Source of the DNA: JBGQOG01 sp052113705
GTDB lineage: Bacteria; Pseudomonadota; Alphaproteobacteria; Rhodobacterales; Rhodobacteraceae
DNA: 64,000 nucleotides
Assembly: GCF_052113705.1 (NCBI RefSeq)
Contig: NZ_JBGQOG010000009.1
Location: 1 to 64,000 of the forward strand
Direction: 5' to 3'
The notes under the pieces are model-generated. The model ran no database searches, was not told the origin of the DNA, and saw only the letters and a program-made list of their open reading frames with translations. Both the position numbers and the translations under genes were made by a program. Positions 7,797-17,159 of this stretch are shown here, piece by piece. Within the stretch, counting starts at the first letter, position 1. Every line of letters begins with the position of its first letter.

Positions 7797-8798
7797 ATGC
7801 TGAACGAGTTGAACGCCAGTCTGACGCAGTTGCTCGGCCCGCTGGGGCCGGTGATTGCCTTGGCGGGTCTTGGCCTGCTGATGGTCGCGGGCACCCTGCC
7901 GATCATCATGAAGCGCAAGCCCGACCCGTTGGACAAACTCCGCGCCAGCACCGCCGAGGCCCGCGCGGTCACGGCGGGCGGTGGTGCGGGCGGCCCCTCA
8001 GGCCGGGCCAAGCTGCGCCACGGTTCCGGCACCGACAAGCTCGAGAAATTCGCGGGCTTTCTCGAACCGCAGACCGAAGCCGAAATGTCCGCCTCGCGCA
8101 TGAAAATGACCCGCGCGGGGTACCGCGGCAAAAACGCGGTGCGCACCTTCCATGCCAGCCAATTTGCGCTGGGGCTGACCATGCTGATCCTGGGGGTGGC
8201 CTATGCGATGATTTCATCGTCGCAGGGCGAGATTTCCTCGACCCAGATGATCATGGCAGTGCTGGTGCCCGGGGCGGCCGGGTATTACCTGCCGGTCTAT
8301 TGGGTCAACCGCCGCATCCAGACCCGCGCGCAAGAGATGCAGGACGGTTTCCCCGATGCGCTGGACATGCTTCTGGTCTGCGTCGAGGCCGGGCAATCGC
8401 TGGATCAGGGGATCATCCGCGTCTCGAAAGAGCTGGAGAAAGGCTATCCCGCGCTGTCGGAAGAGTTTGAGATCGTCGCGCATGAGATCAAGGCCGGCAA
8501 GGAAAAGACTGCCGTTCTGCGCAGCTTTGGTGAGCGGTCAGGCGTGCAGGACATCGCCTCTTTCGTCACCGTGATGATCCAGTCGCAGACCTTCGGCACC
8601 TCGATCGCCGATTCCCTGCGCGTCTATTCCAGCGAAATGCGCGACAAGCGGGTGATGCGCGCCGAAGAGGCCGCCAACAAGATCCCGACCAAGATGACGC
8701 TGGGCACGATGATGTTCACCGTGCCGCCGCTGCTGATCATCCTGATCGGGCCTTCCATTCACGCCATGCTGGAAACTTTCAAGCAGATCGGGCAATGA
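7797..8798 (+). CDS. tadC: Tad inner-membrane platform protein TadC
   Basis: A 333-aa type II secretion F-domain protein and partner of TadB. It has a first helix at residues 14-36, a basic linker (residues 40-80, Gly/Ala-rich), two helices near 125-165, an F domain with DALDMLLVCVEAGQSLDQG and FVTVMIQSQTFGTSIADSL, and a final helix at about 305-325. GAGGAG stands upstream of ATG 7797. It is placed as expected after tadB and before the TPR lipoprotein tadD. Confidence 0.95.
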   Translation: MLNELNASLTQLLGPLGPVIALAGLGLLMVAGTLPIIMKRKPDPLDKLRASTAEARAVTAGGGAGGPSGRAKLRHGSGTDKLEKFAGFLEPQTEAEMSASRMKMTRAGYRGKNAVRTFHASQFALGLTMLILGVAYAMISSSQGEISSTQMIMAVLVPGAAGYYLPVYWVNRRIQTRAQEMQDGFPDALDMLLVCVEAGQSLDQGIIRVSKELEKGYPALSEEFEIVAHEIKAGKEKTAVLRSFGERSGVQDIASFVTVMIQSQTFGTSIADSLRVYSSEMRDKRVMRAEEAANKIPTKMTLGTMMFTVPPLLIILIGPSIHAMLETFKQIGQ

Positions 8799-8846
8799 TC
8801 GGGGGGACTGTTCCCGCCCCTCACGCCAGATCCTGAAAGCCCCCCA

Positions 8847-9428
8847 ATGCCCTCCCGTGCCCCCCTGTTTCCGCGGCGTATCCTGCTGAGTGCGATGCTG
8901 CTGGTGGCGCTGCTCACGGCCTGCGGGCCGGACACCCTGCGCGAGGCCAAAAATTCGCCCTACGCGCCCGGCACCGCTGGCGGCACGGCGGTGGACGGGC
9001 TGATCGTGGGCCACCGGCTGATGGCGGCGGGGGAATATGAGCTGGCCCTGCGCGCCTATTACCGCGCGGCGGGCGAACAGGGGGCCACGGTCGATGTGCT
9101 TTCCGCCATCGGTTCGGCCAATCTCAAACTGGGGCGGCTGGGGCAGGCCGAGCAGATCCTGCGCCGCGCGACAGAAGCGGACAAAGGTTTTGTCCCCGCC
9201 TGGAACAACCTCGGCGTCGTGCTGATGGAGCGCGGCAAGGTGGCCGAGGCGGCGCGGGTCTTCCAGACCGCCTATGCGCTCGACAGTGGCGAAACCGACT
9301 CCATCCGCGAAAATCTTCGTCTGGCGCTCGCAAAATCGCAGGGCACCGCGTATGCTGCCCCTGAAACCGGCAGGTTCAAACTGATGCGGCGTGGCAATGG
9401 CGAATATCTGCTGCTGTCACCTCACTGA
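8847..9428 (+). CDS. tadD: Tad locus TPR lipoprotein TadD
   Basis: A 193-aa lipoprotein. The signal sequence ends in LLTACG (lipobox Cys near residue 27). Two to three tetratricopeptide units follow (AAGEYELALRAYYRAAGEQG, GRLGQAEQILRRATEADK and ERGKVAEAARVFQTAYALD) between about 55 and 155. TadD proteins act like pilotins in secretin assembly in other species. The start at 8847 follows GAAAGCCCC, a weak site 48 bases after tadC. A second TPR lipoprotein gene follows after 40 bases. Confidence 0.88.
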   Translation: MPSRAPLFPRRILLSAMLLVALLTACGPDTLREAKNSPYAPGTAGGTAVDGLIVGHRLMAAGEYELALRAYYRAAGEQGATVDVLSAIGSANLKLGRLGQAEQILRRATEADKGFVPAWNNLGVVLMERGKVAEAARVFQTAYALDSGETDSIRENLRLALAKSQGTAYAAPETGRFKLMRRGNGEYLLLSPH

Positions 9429-9468
9429 GGCGGATGCCGGAAGAGGCCCGAGCAAAGGACGCAGAAAT

Positions 9469-10329
9469 ATGCGCCACCCCTTATTGATCGCAGCTTTGTG
9501 CGGCGGCGCCCTGATGCTGGGTGCCTGCAACCGTTCGGTGGATGCCGAATCCAAAGAGGCGCTGAAATCGGTCAATGTGATCGATGAGACCAATCTGTCC
9601 GACATCATGCTGACCGTCGGCGATCCGGCAGAGGCCGTGGCCTATTTCCGCCGTTCCTCCAGCGAAAACCCCGACCGGATCGACCTGAAACGCGGTCTGG
9701 CGAAATCGCTGATCCGCGCCAAACAGCCTTCGGAGGCGGCAAAGGCCTGGGCAGGCGTGGTCGCCATGCCCGCCTCGACAGCCGATGACAAGGTCAATCT
9801 GGCCGATGCGCTGATCCGTGCCAATGAGTGGAAGCAGGCCGAGCAGGTGCTGAATTCGGTGCCCCCCACCCATGAGACCTTTCAGCGCTACCGGCTGGAG
9901 GCGATGGTCGCCGACAGCAACAAGAACTGGAAAAAAGCCGACAGTTTCTATGAAATCGCTGCCGGGCTGACCACGACACCGGGGGGCGTTTACAACAACT
10001 GGGGCTTCTCGAAACTGTCGCGCGGGGATTATCCCGGCGCCGAGAAACTCTTTGGCGATACGCTGCGCTATGAGCCGGATCTGTTCACCGCCAAGAACAA
10101 CCTCGTGCTCGCCCGTGCCGCACAACGCAAATACGATCTGCCCGTGGTCTCGATGTCGCAGGTGGAAAAGGCGCAACTGCTCTATACGGCGGCGCTGTCG
10201 GCGATCAAGCAGGGCGATGTGACCATCGGCAAGGGCCTGCTGCAAGAGGCGGTCGACACGCATCCGCAGCATTTCGACGAGGCCGCCCGCGCGCTGGCCG
10301 CCCTTGATGCCGCCCCGAGCAAAGGCTGA
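9469..10329 (+). CDS. Second TPR lipoprotein of the Tad locus
   Basis: A 286-aa protein with a lipobox in its leader (LMLGAC, Cys near residue 19) and TPR-type helical repeats (GDPAEAVAYFRRSSSENP, PSEAAKAWAGVV, NEWKQAEQVLN, GDYPGAEKLFGDTLRYEPD). A last segment ends with HPQHFDEAARALAALD. Its position directly after tadD and before the prepilin peptidase suggests a TadD-like role in pilus assembly at the outer membrane (inferred). The ATG at 9469 is chosen because it gives the lipobox; the frame is open upstream into tadD. Confidence 0.85.
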   Translation: MRHPLLIAALCGGALMLGACNRSVDAESKEALKSVNVIDETNLSDIMLTVGDPAEAVAYFRRSSSENPDRIDLKRGLAKSLIRAKQPSEAAKAWAGVVAMPASTADDKVNLADALIRANEWKQAEQVLNSVPPTHETFQRYRLEAMVADSNKNWKKADSFYEIAAGLTTTPGGVYNNWGFSKLSRGDYPGAEKLFGDTLRYEPDLFTAKNNLVLARAAQRKYDLPVVSMSQVEKAQLLYTAALSAIKQGDVTIGKGLLQEAVDTHPQHFDEAARALAALDAAPSKG

Positions 10330-10332
10330 TCC

Positions 10333-10830
10333 ATGCTGTCCCTGACCCCTGCCGGTGCGGCGCTCGTGTTCCTGGTGCTGGTCAGCCCGATCTGCGCCTG
10401 GGTGGCCTGGTCGGATGCGAAATGGATGAAAATTCCCAACAGCGCGGTGCTGGCGCTGATGCTGGTGTTCCTGATCGCCGGGCCTTTGGTGATGCCGCTG
10501 GAGGCCTGGGCCTGGCGCTGGAGCCATTTTCTGGTGATGCTGGCGCTGGGTTTCGTGCTGAACCAGATCGCGCATTTCGGCGCAGGAGACGCCAAGTTCG
10601 GCGCAGCAATGGCGCCGTTCTTCGCCAGCGCCGACCTGCCGCTGGTGCTGAAACTGCTGACCGCTTTCCTGCTTGCGGCCTTTGCGGCGCACCGGCTGTT
10701 CCGGGCCCTGCCCGCCGCCCGCGCCATGGCCCCGGATTGGGTCTCCTGGCGGCGGGCGGATTTCCCGATGGGCCTCGCGCTGATCGGCACGCTCTGGTCC
10801 TATCTGTTTCTGGTGGCGATCAGCGCCTGA
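10333..10830 (+). CDS. cpaA: Prepilin peptidase CpaA/TadV (A24 family)
   Basis: A 165-aa polytopic aspartic protease that removes the leader from Flp prepilins. It carries the two catalytic aspartates of the A24 family: Asp28 in SDAKWMKIPN and Asp86 in GAGDAKFGAAM (GxGD motif). Five to six hydrophobic segments match the family fold; the N-terminal methylase domain of PilD is absent, as in TadV. It closes the Tad operon three bases after the TPR gene, unusually far from the pilin genes. Its TGA abuts the stop codon of the convergent membrane-protein gene. Confidence 0.93.
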   Translation: MLSLTPAGAALVFLVLVSPICAWVAWSDAKWMKIPNSAVLALMLVFLIAGPLVMPLEAWAWRWSHFLVMLALGFVLNQIAHFGAGDAKFGAAMAPFFASADLPLVLKLLTAFLLAAFAAHRLFRALPAARAMAPDWVSWRRADFPMGLALIGTLWSYLFLVAISA

Positions 10831-12537
10831 TCAGGGCTGCGCAGGCGGTACCGGTTTCAACAGCACATAGGTTTCGGTGCGGCGCATCTCTTGCAGGCCC
10901 CAGCCCTTGGCGGTCACCGCATCGAGAAAATTCTGACGCACGCTGCTGGCCATCGGGCAGAGCGGCACCACGACGTAATCTGCCGCTTCCAGCCCCGGCG
11001 CGCCCACATAATACCAGGGGGCGGCACCTTTCACCGGCTCAAAATCCCCGAAGAGCCAGAACTGGTTGAACAGATCCGTCGACAGGATCGCGCTGCCGCC
11101 ATATCCCGCCGCGGTCAGATCCCGCGCCGCCTGATCAAACCATGCGCCGTAACCGTTGTTCATCTCGCAACGCGGCAGGGTTTCGCCGTTCAGGATGGCA
11201 TCCTGATCCGGATTTCCGTGCGAATCCGTGGCCTTGACGCTGGCCGCATAGAGGGCATAGGCGGGGCCTGCCTCACGGCCACGGTTCATCAGACGCACAT
11301 CGTAAAACCGCCGGGTCTCGATCAGCAGATCGGCGTTTTGCGGCTGCGCCGTCACCAACGCCGAATAGCCCTGGCTCGGGATCCCCAGATGCCGGACCGC
11401 GCTGAAGGCCATATCGGTCAGCGAGGCGGCCCCGCCGATCAGCGCCACCCAGCCGGTCACGGTCAGCGCCTGCCGCAGGTTCCAGCCCATCGCATTGCGC
11501 CGCTCTGCCCCGGGGCGCAACTGCACCAGCATCAGCGCCAGAAAGATCAGCCATTGCGGGTCATTGCCGAAATTCTGATAGGTCACATAGATAAAGGCCG
11601 GCGCGAGAACGAGCAGCAAGAGCCCCTCCACCATCCGCCCCGCCTGGCGCAGGAAGACCACCCCCGCCAGAAGCGCGAGCGAGCTGGCCAGATAGGCAGG
11701 CCCGCCGATCACCGATGAAAGCGGCAGACCGGGGGCAGAGCGCGTCGGGGATTGCGCCACGGCGGTCAGATCCTGCAAATAGGCCAGCCAGAAGGCCATC
11801 CCCCAGCACGCCGTCACCGCACCCGCCACAACGAGGCCCGCCACAAGGGCGCTCAGCAGCATCCGCCCCTCGCGGCGCAGCACCAATGCCAGCAGGATCG
11901 CCGGGGCGAAGGCCATGAAATAGGTAACCTTGATCAACACCAACCCCGCCATGGCAAGGCCGATCAACGCGCCGTCCAGCAGGGGACGCGCGCGGCCCGC
12001 GGTCGGCGGCAGCACCGCCAACCCCAGCGCGATATAGGCCAGCGCCCAGGCCCAGCGGTTGTAATGCATCGAAATCGCCACCGATCCCTGCGCCGCGCCG
12101 TAAACCAGCGCCATGCAAAGAAGGAGCACATAGAAGGCAAAACCATAGGCCAGCCCGCCCGAAAACCGTGACCGCGCCACCCGCAGCACCGGCAGGAACA
12201 GCACCAATGCCACACCGATCTGCCCGGCCAGAATGGCATGGCCAATGCCCAAGCCCGCCTTCACCGCCAGCTCGAACGGCACCAGCGCCAGCACCCCGAT
12301 CGGCGTCATGAAATCCAGATGCGGCACCTGACCCTTTTGCGCCATCCGCAGCACCATATCCGCCAGATGTAGGGCATCGCCCTCAAACCGGTCGATGAAC
12401 AGCGCCCCGTGCAAAAACGGCAGTCCGCCGAGGATCAGCACCACGGCCAGCATGAACAGCACCAGCCTGCCGCCGCTCTGCCGTCGCGTTCCCGCAATCT
12501 CCGCGACCTCTGCCGCCTTGCTCTCTGCCCCTGCCAT
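10831..12537 (-). CDS. Polytopic membrane protein, possible GT-C-type glycosyltransferase
   Basis: About 568 aa with roughly ten hydrophobic segments, then a soluble C-terminal domain (about the last 160 residues) containing NNGYGAWFDQAARDL. The first extracytoplasmic loop has the acidic run DRFEGDALHLAD, reminiscent of the acidic first-loop motif of GT-C glycosyltransferases, but no family was recognised. ATG 12537 is preferred because GGAGAGG stands five bases upstream; a GTG at 12573 in frame is the alternative. It converges on cpaA with stops back to back. A role in glycosylating pilus or surface polymers is only a guess from context. Confidence 0.7.
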   Translation of the reverse strand: MAGAESKAAEVAEIAGTRRQSGGRLVLFMLAVVLILGGLPFLHGALFIDRFEGDALHLADMVLRMAQKGQVPHLDFMTPIGVLALVPFELAVKAGLGIGHAILAGQIGVALVLFLPVLRVARSRFSGGLAYGFAFYVLLLCMALVYGAAQGSVAISMHYNRWAWALAYIALGLAVLPPTAGRARPLLDGALIGLAMAGLVLIKVTYFMAFAPAILLALVLRREGRMLLSALVAGLVVAGAVTACWGMAFWLAYLQDLTAVAQSPTRSAPGLPLSSVIGGPAYLASSLALLAGVVFLRQAGRMVEGLLLLVLAPAFIYVTYQNFGNDPQWLIFLALMLVQLRPGAERRNAMGWNLRQALTVTGWVALIGGAASLTDMAFSAVRHLGIPSQGYSALVTAQPQNADLLIETRRFYDVRLMNRGREAGPAYALYAASVKATDSHGNPDQDAILNGETLPRCEMNNGYGAWFDQAARDLTAAGYGGSAILSTDLFNQFWLFGDFEPVKGAAPWYYVGAPGLEAADYVVVPLCPMASSVRQNFLDAVTAKGWGLQEMRRTETYVLLKPVPPAQP

Positions 12538-12675
12538 CCCAGCCTCTCCGTGCTTTTTCCCTTTTTCGGCCACAATGGCCGGGCAGGTTTGCCCTCAGAT
12601 AATCTCTCAATGCCCTTTTAGCCGCATCTGATGGCGTGAAAATGGCAAGAGCCGGAAAAGAACAGGAAAACCGCG

Positions 12676-14025
12676 ATGAATGCGATCACCGGAACGGTTA
12701 ACCCCGACGCCCCCGCCCCGGCACCCTATGCCGGTGTGCCCGCCCCTGTGCCGCCCAGCGCGCTGGCCGATGTGGGCATTTCGCCGGTGATGATGCGCGA
12801 CATCCTGCTGAAAACCATGTTCCGCACCAATATGGACACCGCCTCCGGTCTGGCACGGCTGATCGCGCTGCCGCTGGGTCTGACGCAAGAGCTGATCGAT
12901 CTGGCGCGCGGGCAAAAGCTGGTCGAGGCCACCGGCACATTGCACGCCAATTCGGGCGGCGAGATGGGCTTTCAGCTGACCGACGGCGGCAAGGCACGCG
13001 CCCTCGATGCGCTGGCGCAATCGGAATATTACGGCGCGATGCCGGTGCCGCTGGAGGCCTACCGCCTTCAGGTCAAAAAGCAATCCATCCGCAATATCGC
13101 GCTGACGCGGGCACAGCTGACGCAGGCGATGGGGCATCTGATCCTGCCGCCGACGCTTCTGGATCAGCTGGGGCCTGCGGTCTCCTCGGGCCGTTCGATC
13201 CTGATGTACGGGCCGCCGGGCAACGGTAAATCGTCGATCTCCAACGGCATCCGCGACGCCTTGGGGGATAAGATCTACATCCCCCGCGCCATCGAATATG
13301 CGGGTCAGGTGATCACCGTCTACGACCCGATCGTGCATTCGGCGGCGACCGAAAGCGTGGATGACCCGAATTCCCTGCGCAAATCTGCCCGCCGTTTTGA
13401 CACCCGCTATGTGCTTTGTGACCGCCCGACGGTGATCACCGGGGGCGAGCTGTCGCTGGATATGCTCGACCTCACCTATAACCCCACCGCCCGCACCTAT
13501 ACCGCGCCCTTGCAGCTGAAATCCTCGGGCGGGGTGTTCATCGTCGACGACCTTGGCCGTCAGGCAGAGCCGCCGCAGAAGCTGGTCAACCGCTGGATCG
13601 TGCCGCTGGAAGAGGGGCGCGATATCCTTGCGCTGCAATCGGGCGAGAAATTCGAAGTGCCCTTTGACACGCTGGTGATTTTCTCGACCAACTTCCACCC
13701 GAACACGATTTTCGACAAGGCAGCGCTGCGGCGGATCTTTTTCAAGATCAAGATCGACGGGCCGAACCAGCAGGATTTCCTGAAAATCTTTGCCCTCGTC
13801 GCCCGCAAGAAACAGATCCCGCTGAACGAGGCGGCGCTTCGCCATCTTCTGGGCGCGAAATACCCCGAGATAGACAATGTCTATGCCAATTATCAGCCGG
13901 TCTTCCTGATTGATCAGATGCTGGCGATCTGCGCCTTTGAGGGCATCCCGCCGCAGATGAGCCCCGAGCTGATCGACCGCGCCTGGGCCAATATGTTCGT
14001 CACCGACGAAGAGATCATGCACTAG
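12676..14025 (+). CDS. AAA+ ATPase of unknown role next to the Tad locus
   Basis: A 449-aa protein. A Pro/Ala-rich N-terminus leads to a helical, possibly winged-helix segment (residues 30-120). The AAA+ core has Walker A GPPGNGKSS near residue 180, Walker B GVFIVDDLGRQ near 290 and a sensor-like VIFSTNFHPN near 335. A C-terminal helical lid follows. AGGAAAA precedes ATG 12676. It is not one of the classical Tad proteins. The divergent membrane-protein gene shares its upstream region. It might remodel a protein complex, but no substrate can be named. Confidence 0.8.
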   Translation: MNAITGTVNPDAPAPAPYAGVPAPVPPSALADVGISPVMMRDILLKTMFRTNMDTASGLARLIALPLGLTQELIDLARGQKLVEATGTLHANSGGEMGFQLTDGGKARALDALAQSEYYGAMPVPLEAYRLQVKKQSIRNIALTRAQLTQAMGHLILPPTLLDQLGPAVSSGRSILMYGPPGNGKSSISNGIRDALGDKIYIPRAIEYAGQVITVYDPIVHSAATESVDDPNSLRKSARRFDTRYVLCDRPTVITGGELSLDMLDLTYNPTARTYTAPLQLKSSGGVFIVDDLGRQAEPPQKLVNRWIVPLEEGRDILALQSGEKFEVPFDTLVIFSTNFHPNTIFDKAALRRIFFKIKIDGPNQQDFLKIFALVARKKQIPLNEAALRHLLGAKYPEIDNVYANYQPVFLIDQMLAICAFEGIPPQMSPELIDRAWANMFVTDEEIMH

Positions 14026-14082
14026 GCGCGGGGCCCGCCCCTGCCCCCTTGGCAGCGGCGGACGGCGGGTTAGATTGGGGGC

Positions 14083-16500
14083 ATGCAGCACAGTGCCCCG
14101 CCCCTGCCCCCCCTCCTGCCGCCCGTGCTTGCCGATTGGTTTGCCGCGCGCGGCTGGCAGCTGCATCCGCATCAGCGCGCGATGCTGGCCAAGGCCGAGG
14201 CCCCGGCGCTTCTGCTGATTGCCCCCACCGGCGGCGGCAAGACTTTGGCCGGGTTCCTGCCGGTGCTGGCCGATCTGGTCGCCACCCCGCGCGCCGGGCT
14301 GCACACGCTCTATATCTCGCCGCTGAAAGCGCTGGCGGCGGACATCCGGCGCAATCTGACCGGGCCGGTGGCGGAAATGGGCCTGAATATCCGCATTGAG
14401 GACCGCACCGGCGACACCAGCCAGAGCCAGCGCCGCCGCCAGCGCGCCGATCCGCCGCAGATCCTGCTGACCACGCCGGAAAGCCTCGCGTTGCTTTTGT
14501 CCTATGAGGATGCGCCGCGGATCTTTGCCGGGCTGCAGCGGGTGATCGTGGATGAGATCCACGCCATCGCCGACAGCAAGCGCGGCGATCAGCTGATGCT
14601 CGGCCTCGCGCGGCTGGAAAGCCTCTCCCCCGGGCTGCGCCGCGTCGGCCTCTCGGCCACGGTCGAGGACCCGGCGGCGTTGGCGCGGTTTCTGGCACCT
14701 GAGGGGGCGGAAATTCTGACCGCCGATCCCGGCCCCGCTCCTGACATTGCGATGTTGAATGATCTGCCGCCCGCGCCCTGGTCGGGCGGTGGCGGTCGCC
14801 ATGCGATCCCGGCGATACTGGAGGCGGTCCGCGCGCACCGCACCACCATCATCTTTCACAACACCCGCGCGCAGGCCGAGTTGTTCTTTCACGAGCTGTG
14901 GCTGGCCAATAGTGAGGATCTGCCGATCGGCATCCACCACGGCAGCCTTGCCCGCGACACGCGCGAGCGGGTGGAGGCGGCGATGTCGGCGGGGGAATTG
15001 CGGGCGGTGGTCGCCACCGGCAGCCTTGATCTCGGCATCGACTGGGGCGCGGTGGATCTGGTCATTCAGGTGGGTGCGCCGAAGAACGTCAAACGCCTCG
15101 TGCAGCGCATCGGCCGCGCCAATCACCGCCACAATGCCCCCTCCAAGGCGCGTCTGGTGCCCGCCAACCGTTTCGAGGTGGTGGAATGCATCGCCGCGCT
15201 GCAGGCCGCAGCTGAGGGTGATCTGGACGGCGAGCCGCGCGGGCCGGGGCCGCTGGACGTGCTCTGCCAGCACCTCCTGCTGACCGCCTGCGCCGGGCCC
15301 TTTGCCGCCGAGGCGCTGTATGGCGAGGTGAGGCGCGCCGGGCCCTATGCCGGGCTCAGCCGCGCCGATTTCGATGCCTGCCTCGATTTCTGCGCCACCG
15401 GCGGCTATGCCCTGCGCGCCTATGACCGCTGGCGGCGGCTGATGCTGCGCGACGGGTTGTGGCAATTGCGCGATCCGCGCGCCGCCCGCGATCTGCGGAT
15501 GAACATCGGCACCATCGTCGATACCGAAACGCTGAAGGTGCGGATGGGCCGCATGGGCGCGGCTCTGGGCGAGGTGGAGGAAAGCTTTGCCGCCAGCCTG
15601 ACCGCCGGGGACACGTTTTTGATGGGCGGCCAGATCGTGCGCTATGAGGGGCTGCGCGAAATGGTGGTCGAGGTCAGCCGCGCCCCCGGCCGCAGCCCGA
15701 AAGTGGCGGTGTTTTCCGGCACGAAATTCGCCACCTCCACCCAGCTCTCGGCCCGCATCCTGCGCCTCTTGCACAGCCCCGACGGCCTGCCCGACGACAC
15801 GCGCGACTGGCTGCGCCTGCAGGCCGAGGTTTCGGCCCTGCCCGAACCCGGCCGCCTCTTGGTGGAGAGCTTTCCGCTGGAAGAGCGCCACTACACCTGC
15901 TTTTGGGGCTTTGCCGGGCGCAATGCGATGCAGACCCTCGGCCTGTTGCTCACCCGGCGCATGGAGGCGGCGGGGCTCGACCCTTTGGGCTTTGTCGCCT
16001 CGGATTACGCCACGCTGATCTGGGGGCTGGAGCCGGTGCGCGACCCCGAAGCGCTTCTGGACCCCACGGGCCTGCGCGAGGGGCTGGAGGGCTGGCTGGC
16101 GCAAAACGCGGTGATGAAGCGCGCCTTTCGCAATGTGGCCACCGTCGCCGGGCTGATCCAGCGGCAGCTGCCGGGGCAGCGCAAATCCGGGCGGCAGGCG
16201 ACATTCTCGACCGACATTCTCTATGACACGCTCGCGCGGCACGACCCCGACCACCTCTTGCTGCGCGTCACCCGGGACGAGGCGATGCGCGGGCTGATCG
16301 ATTTCGCGCGTCTGGACGAGATGGCCAGCCGCACCCAAGGCCGCATCGACCTGATCCGCCTTGACCAGCTGCCCCCCCTTTGCGCGCCGCTCCTGCTGGA
16401 GCAGGGCCGGGTGCCGGTGCAGGGCGCGGGGCGCGAACGGCTCTTGGCCGAAGAGGCCGCGCGTCTGCTGCGCCTGGCCGGATGGGAGGGGGCGGTATGA
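14083..16500 (+). CDS. Ligase-associated DNA damage response DEXH helicase (Lhr-like)
   Basis: An 805-aa superfamily 2 helicase. Walker A is APTGGGKTLAG (about 47-57), the DEXH box is VIVDEIHAI (about 155-163), motif III is LSATVED (about 191), and the second RecA domain has TIIFHNTRAQAELFFHEL and QRIGRANHR. A winged-helix/Lhr-core C-terminal region follows. This family usually sits in an operon with an ATP-dependent DNA ligase, an exonuclease and PdeM. Here pdeM follows with a 4-base overlap, but no ligase or exonuclease gene is in the window. The ATG lies in a GGGGGC context. Confidence 0.92.
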   Translation: MQHSAPPLPPLLPPVLADWFAARGWQLHPHQRAMLAKAEAPALLLIAPTGGGKTLAGFLPVLADLVATPRAGLHTLYISPLKALAADIRRNLTGPVAEMGLNIRIEDRTGDTSQSQRRRQRADPPQILLTTPESLALLLSYEDAPRIFAGLQRVIVDEIHAIADSKRGDQLMLGLARLESLSPGLRRVGLSATVEDPAALARFLAPEGAEILTADPGPAPDIAMLNDLPPAPWSGGGGRHAIPAILEAVRAHRTTIIFHNTRAQAELFFHELWLANSEDLPIGIHHGSLARDTRERVEAAMSAGELRAVVATGSLDLGIDWGAVDLVIQVGAPKNVKRLVQRIGRANHRHNAPSKARLVPANRFEVVECIAALQAAAEGDLDGEPRGPGPLDVLCQHLLLTACAGPFAAEALYGEVRRAGPYAGLSRADFDACLDFCATGGYALRAYDRWRRLMLRDGLWQLRDPRAARDLRMNIGTIVDTETLKVRMGRMGAALGEVEESFAASLTAGDTFLMGGQIVRYEGLREMVVEVSRAPGRSPKVAVFSGTKFATSTQLSARILRLLHSPDGLPDDTRDWLRLQAEVSALPEPGRLLVESFPLEERHYTCFWGFAGRNAMQTLGLLLTRRMEAAGLDPLGFVASDYATLIWGLEPVRDPEALLDPTGLREGLEGWLAQNAVMKRAFRNVATVAGLIQRQLPGQRKSGRQATFSTDILYDTLARHDPDHLLLRVTRDEAMRGLIDFARLDEMASRTQGRIDLIRLDQLPPLCAPLLLEQGRVPVQGAGRERLLAEEAARLLRLAGWEGAV

Positions 16501-17159
16501 CCCATCACGGCTTCCGCGCGGCGGGTATCGCGCTTGAGGCGCGGGCGAGCGGTGCGCTCTGGCTGCCCGAGGGGCGCATTCTCGTGGTTTCGGACCTGCA
16601 TCTGGGCAAATCCGAACGCATTGCCCGGCGCGGCGGCACGCTGCTGCCGCCCTATGACACCACGGAAACCCTCACCCGGCTGGATGCAGAGATCAGCGCC
16701 ACGGATCCGGCGCAGGTCATCTGCCTCGGGGATAGTTTCGATGACCCAGCGGCGGCGCAGCTGCCCGAAACGGCACAACTGTGGCTCACGCGCCTGATGG
16801 CGGGGCGTGACTGGGTGTGGATCGAGGGCAATCATGATCCCGGCCCCGTCGCGCTGGGGGGCAGTCATCGCGCGAGCCTGAGCATCGGCCCGCTGCTCCT
16901 GCGCCATATCGCCGAGGCGGCTCAGCCGCAGGGACAGCTGGAGATTTCCGGGCATTACCATCCCAAAGCGCGGCTGGCCGGACAGAGCCGCCCCTGTTTC
17001 CTGCGCGACGCGCGACGGGTGATCCTGCCCGCGTTCGGGGCCTATACCGGCGGGCTATCGGTGCGCGATCCGCTATTTTCCGCCCTGTTCGGCGCAGAGG
17101 CGCTGGCAGTGCTGACCGGACGGCGGGCCTTGGCGGTGCCGCTGTCGGCGGTGGGATAG
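16497..17159 (+). CDS. pdeM: Ligase-associated DNA damage response endonuclease PdeM
   Basis: A 220-aa calcineurin-type metallophosphoesterase. All metal-binding blocks are visible: VVSDLHLGKSE (near residue 32), CLGDSFDD (near 78), IEGNHDPG (near 111) and ISGHYHPKA (near 152). Its ATG overlaps the helicase stop as ATGA, so the two are translationally coupled. The last 118 bases are overlapped on the opposite strand by the 3' end of the LytTR regulator gene. Confidence 0.92.
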   Translation: MTHHGFRAAGIALEARASGALWLPEGRILVVSDLHLGKSERIARRGGTLLPPYDTTETLTRLDAEISATDPAQVICLGDSFDDPAAAQLPETAQLWLTRLMAGRDWVWIEGNHDPGPVALGGSHRASLSIGPLLLRHIAEAAQPQGQLEISGHYHPKARLAGQSRPCFLRDARRVILPAFGAYTGGLSVRDPLFSALFGAEALAVLTGRRALAVPLSAVG

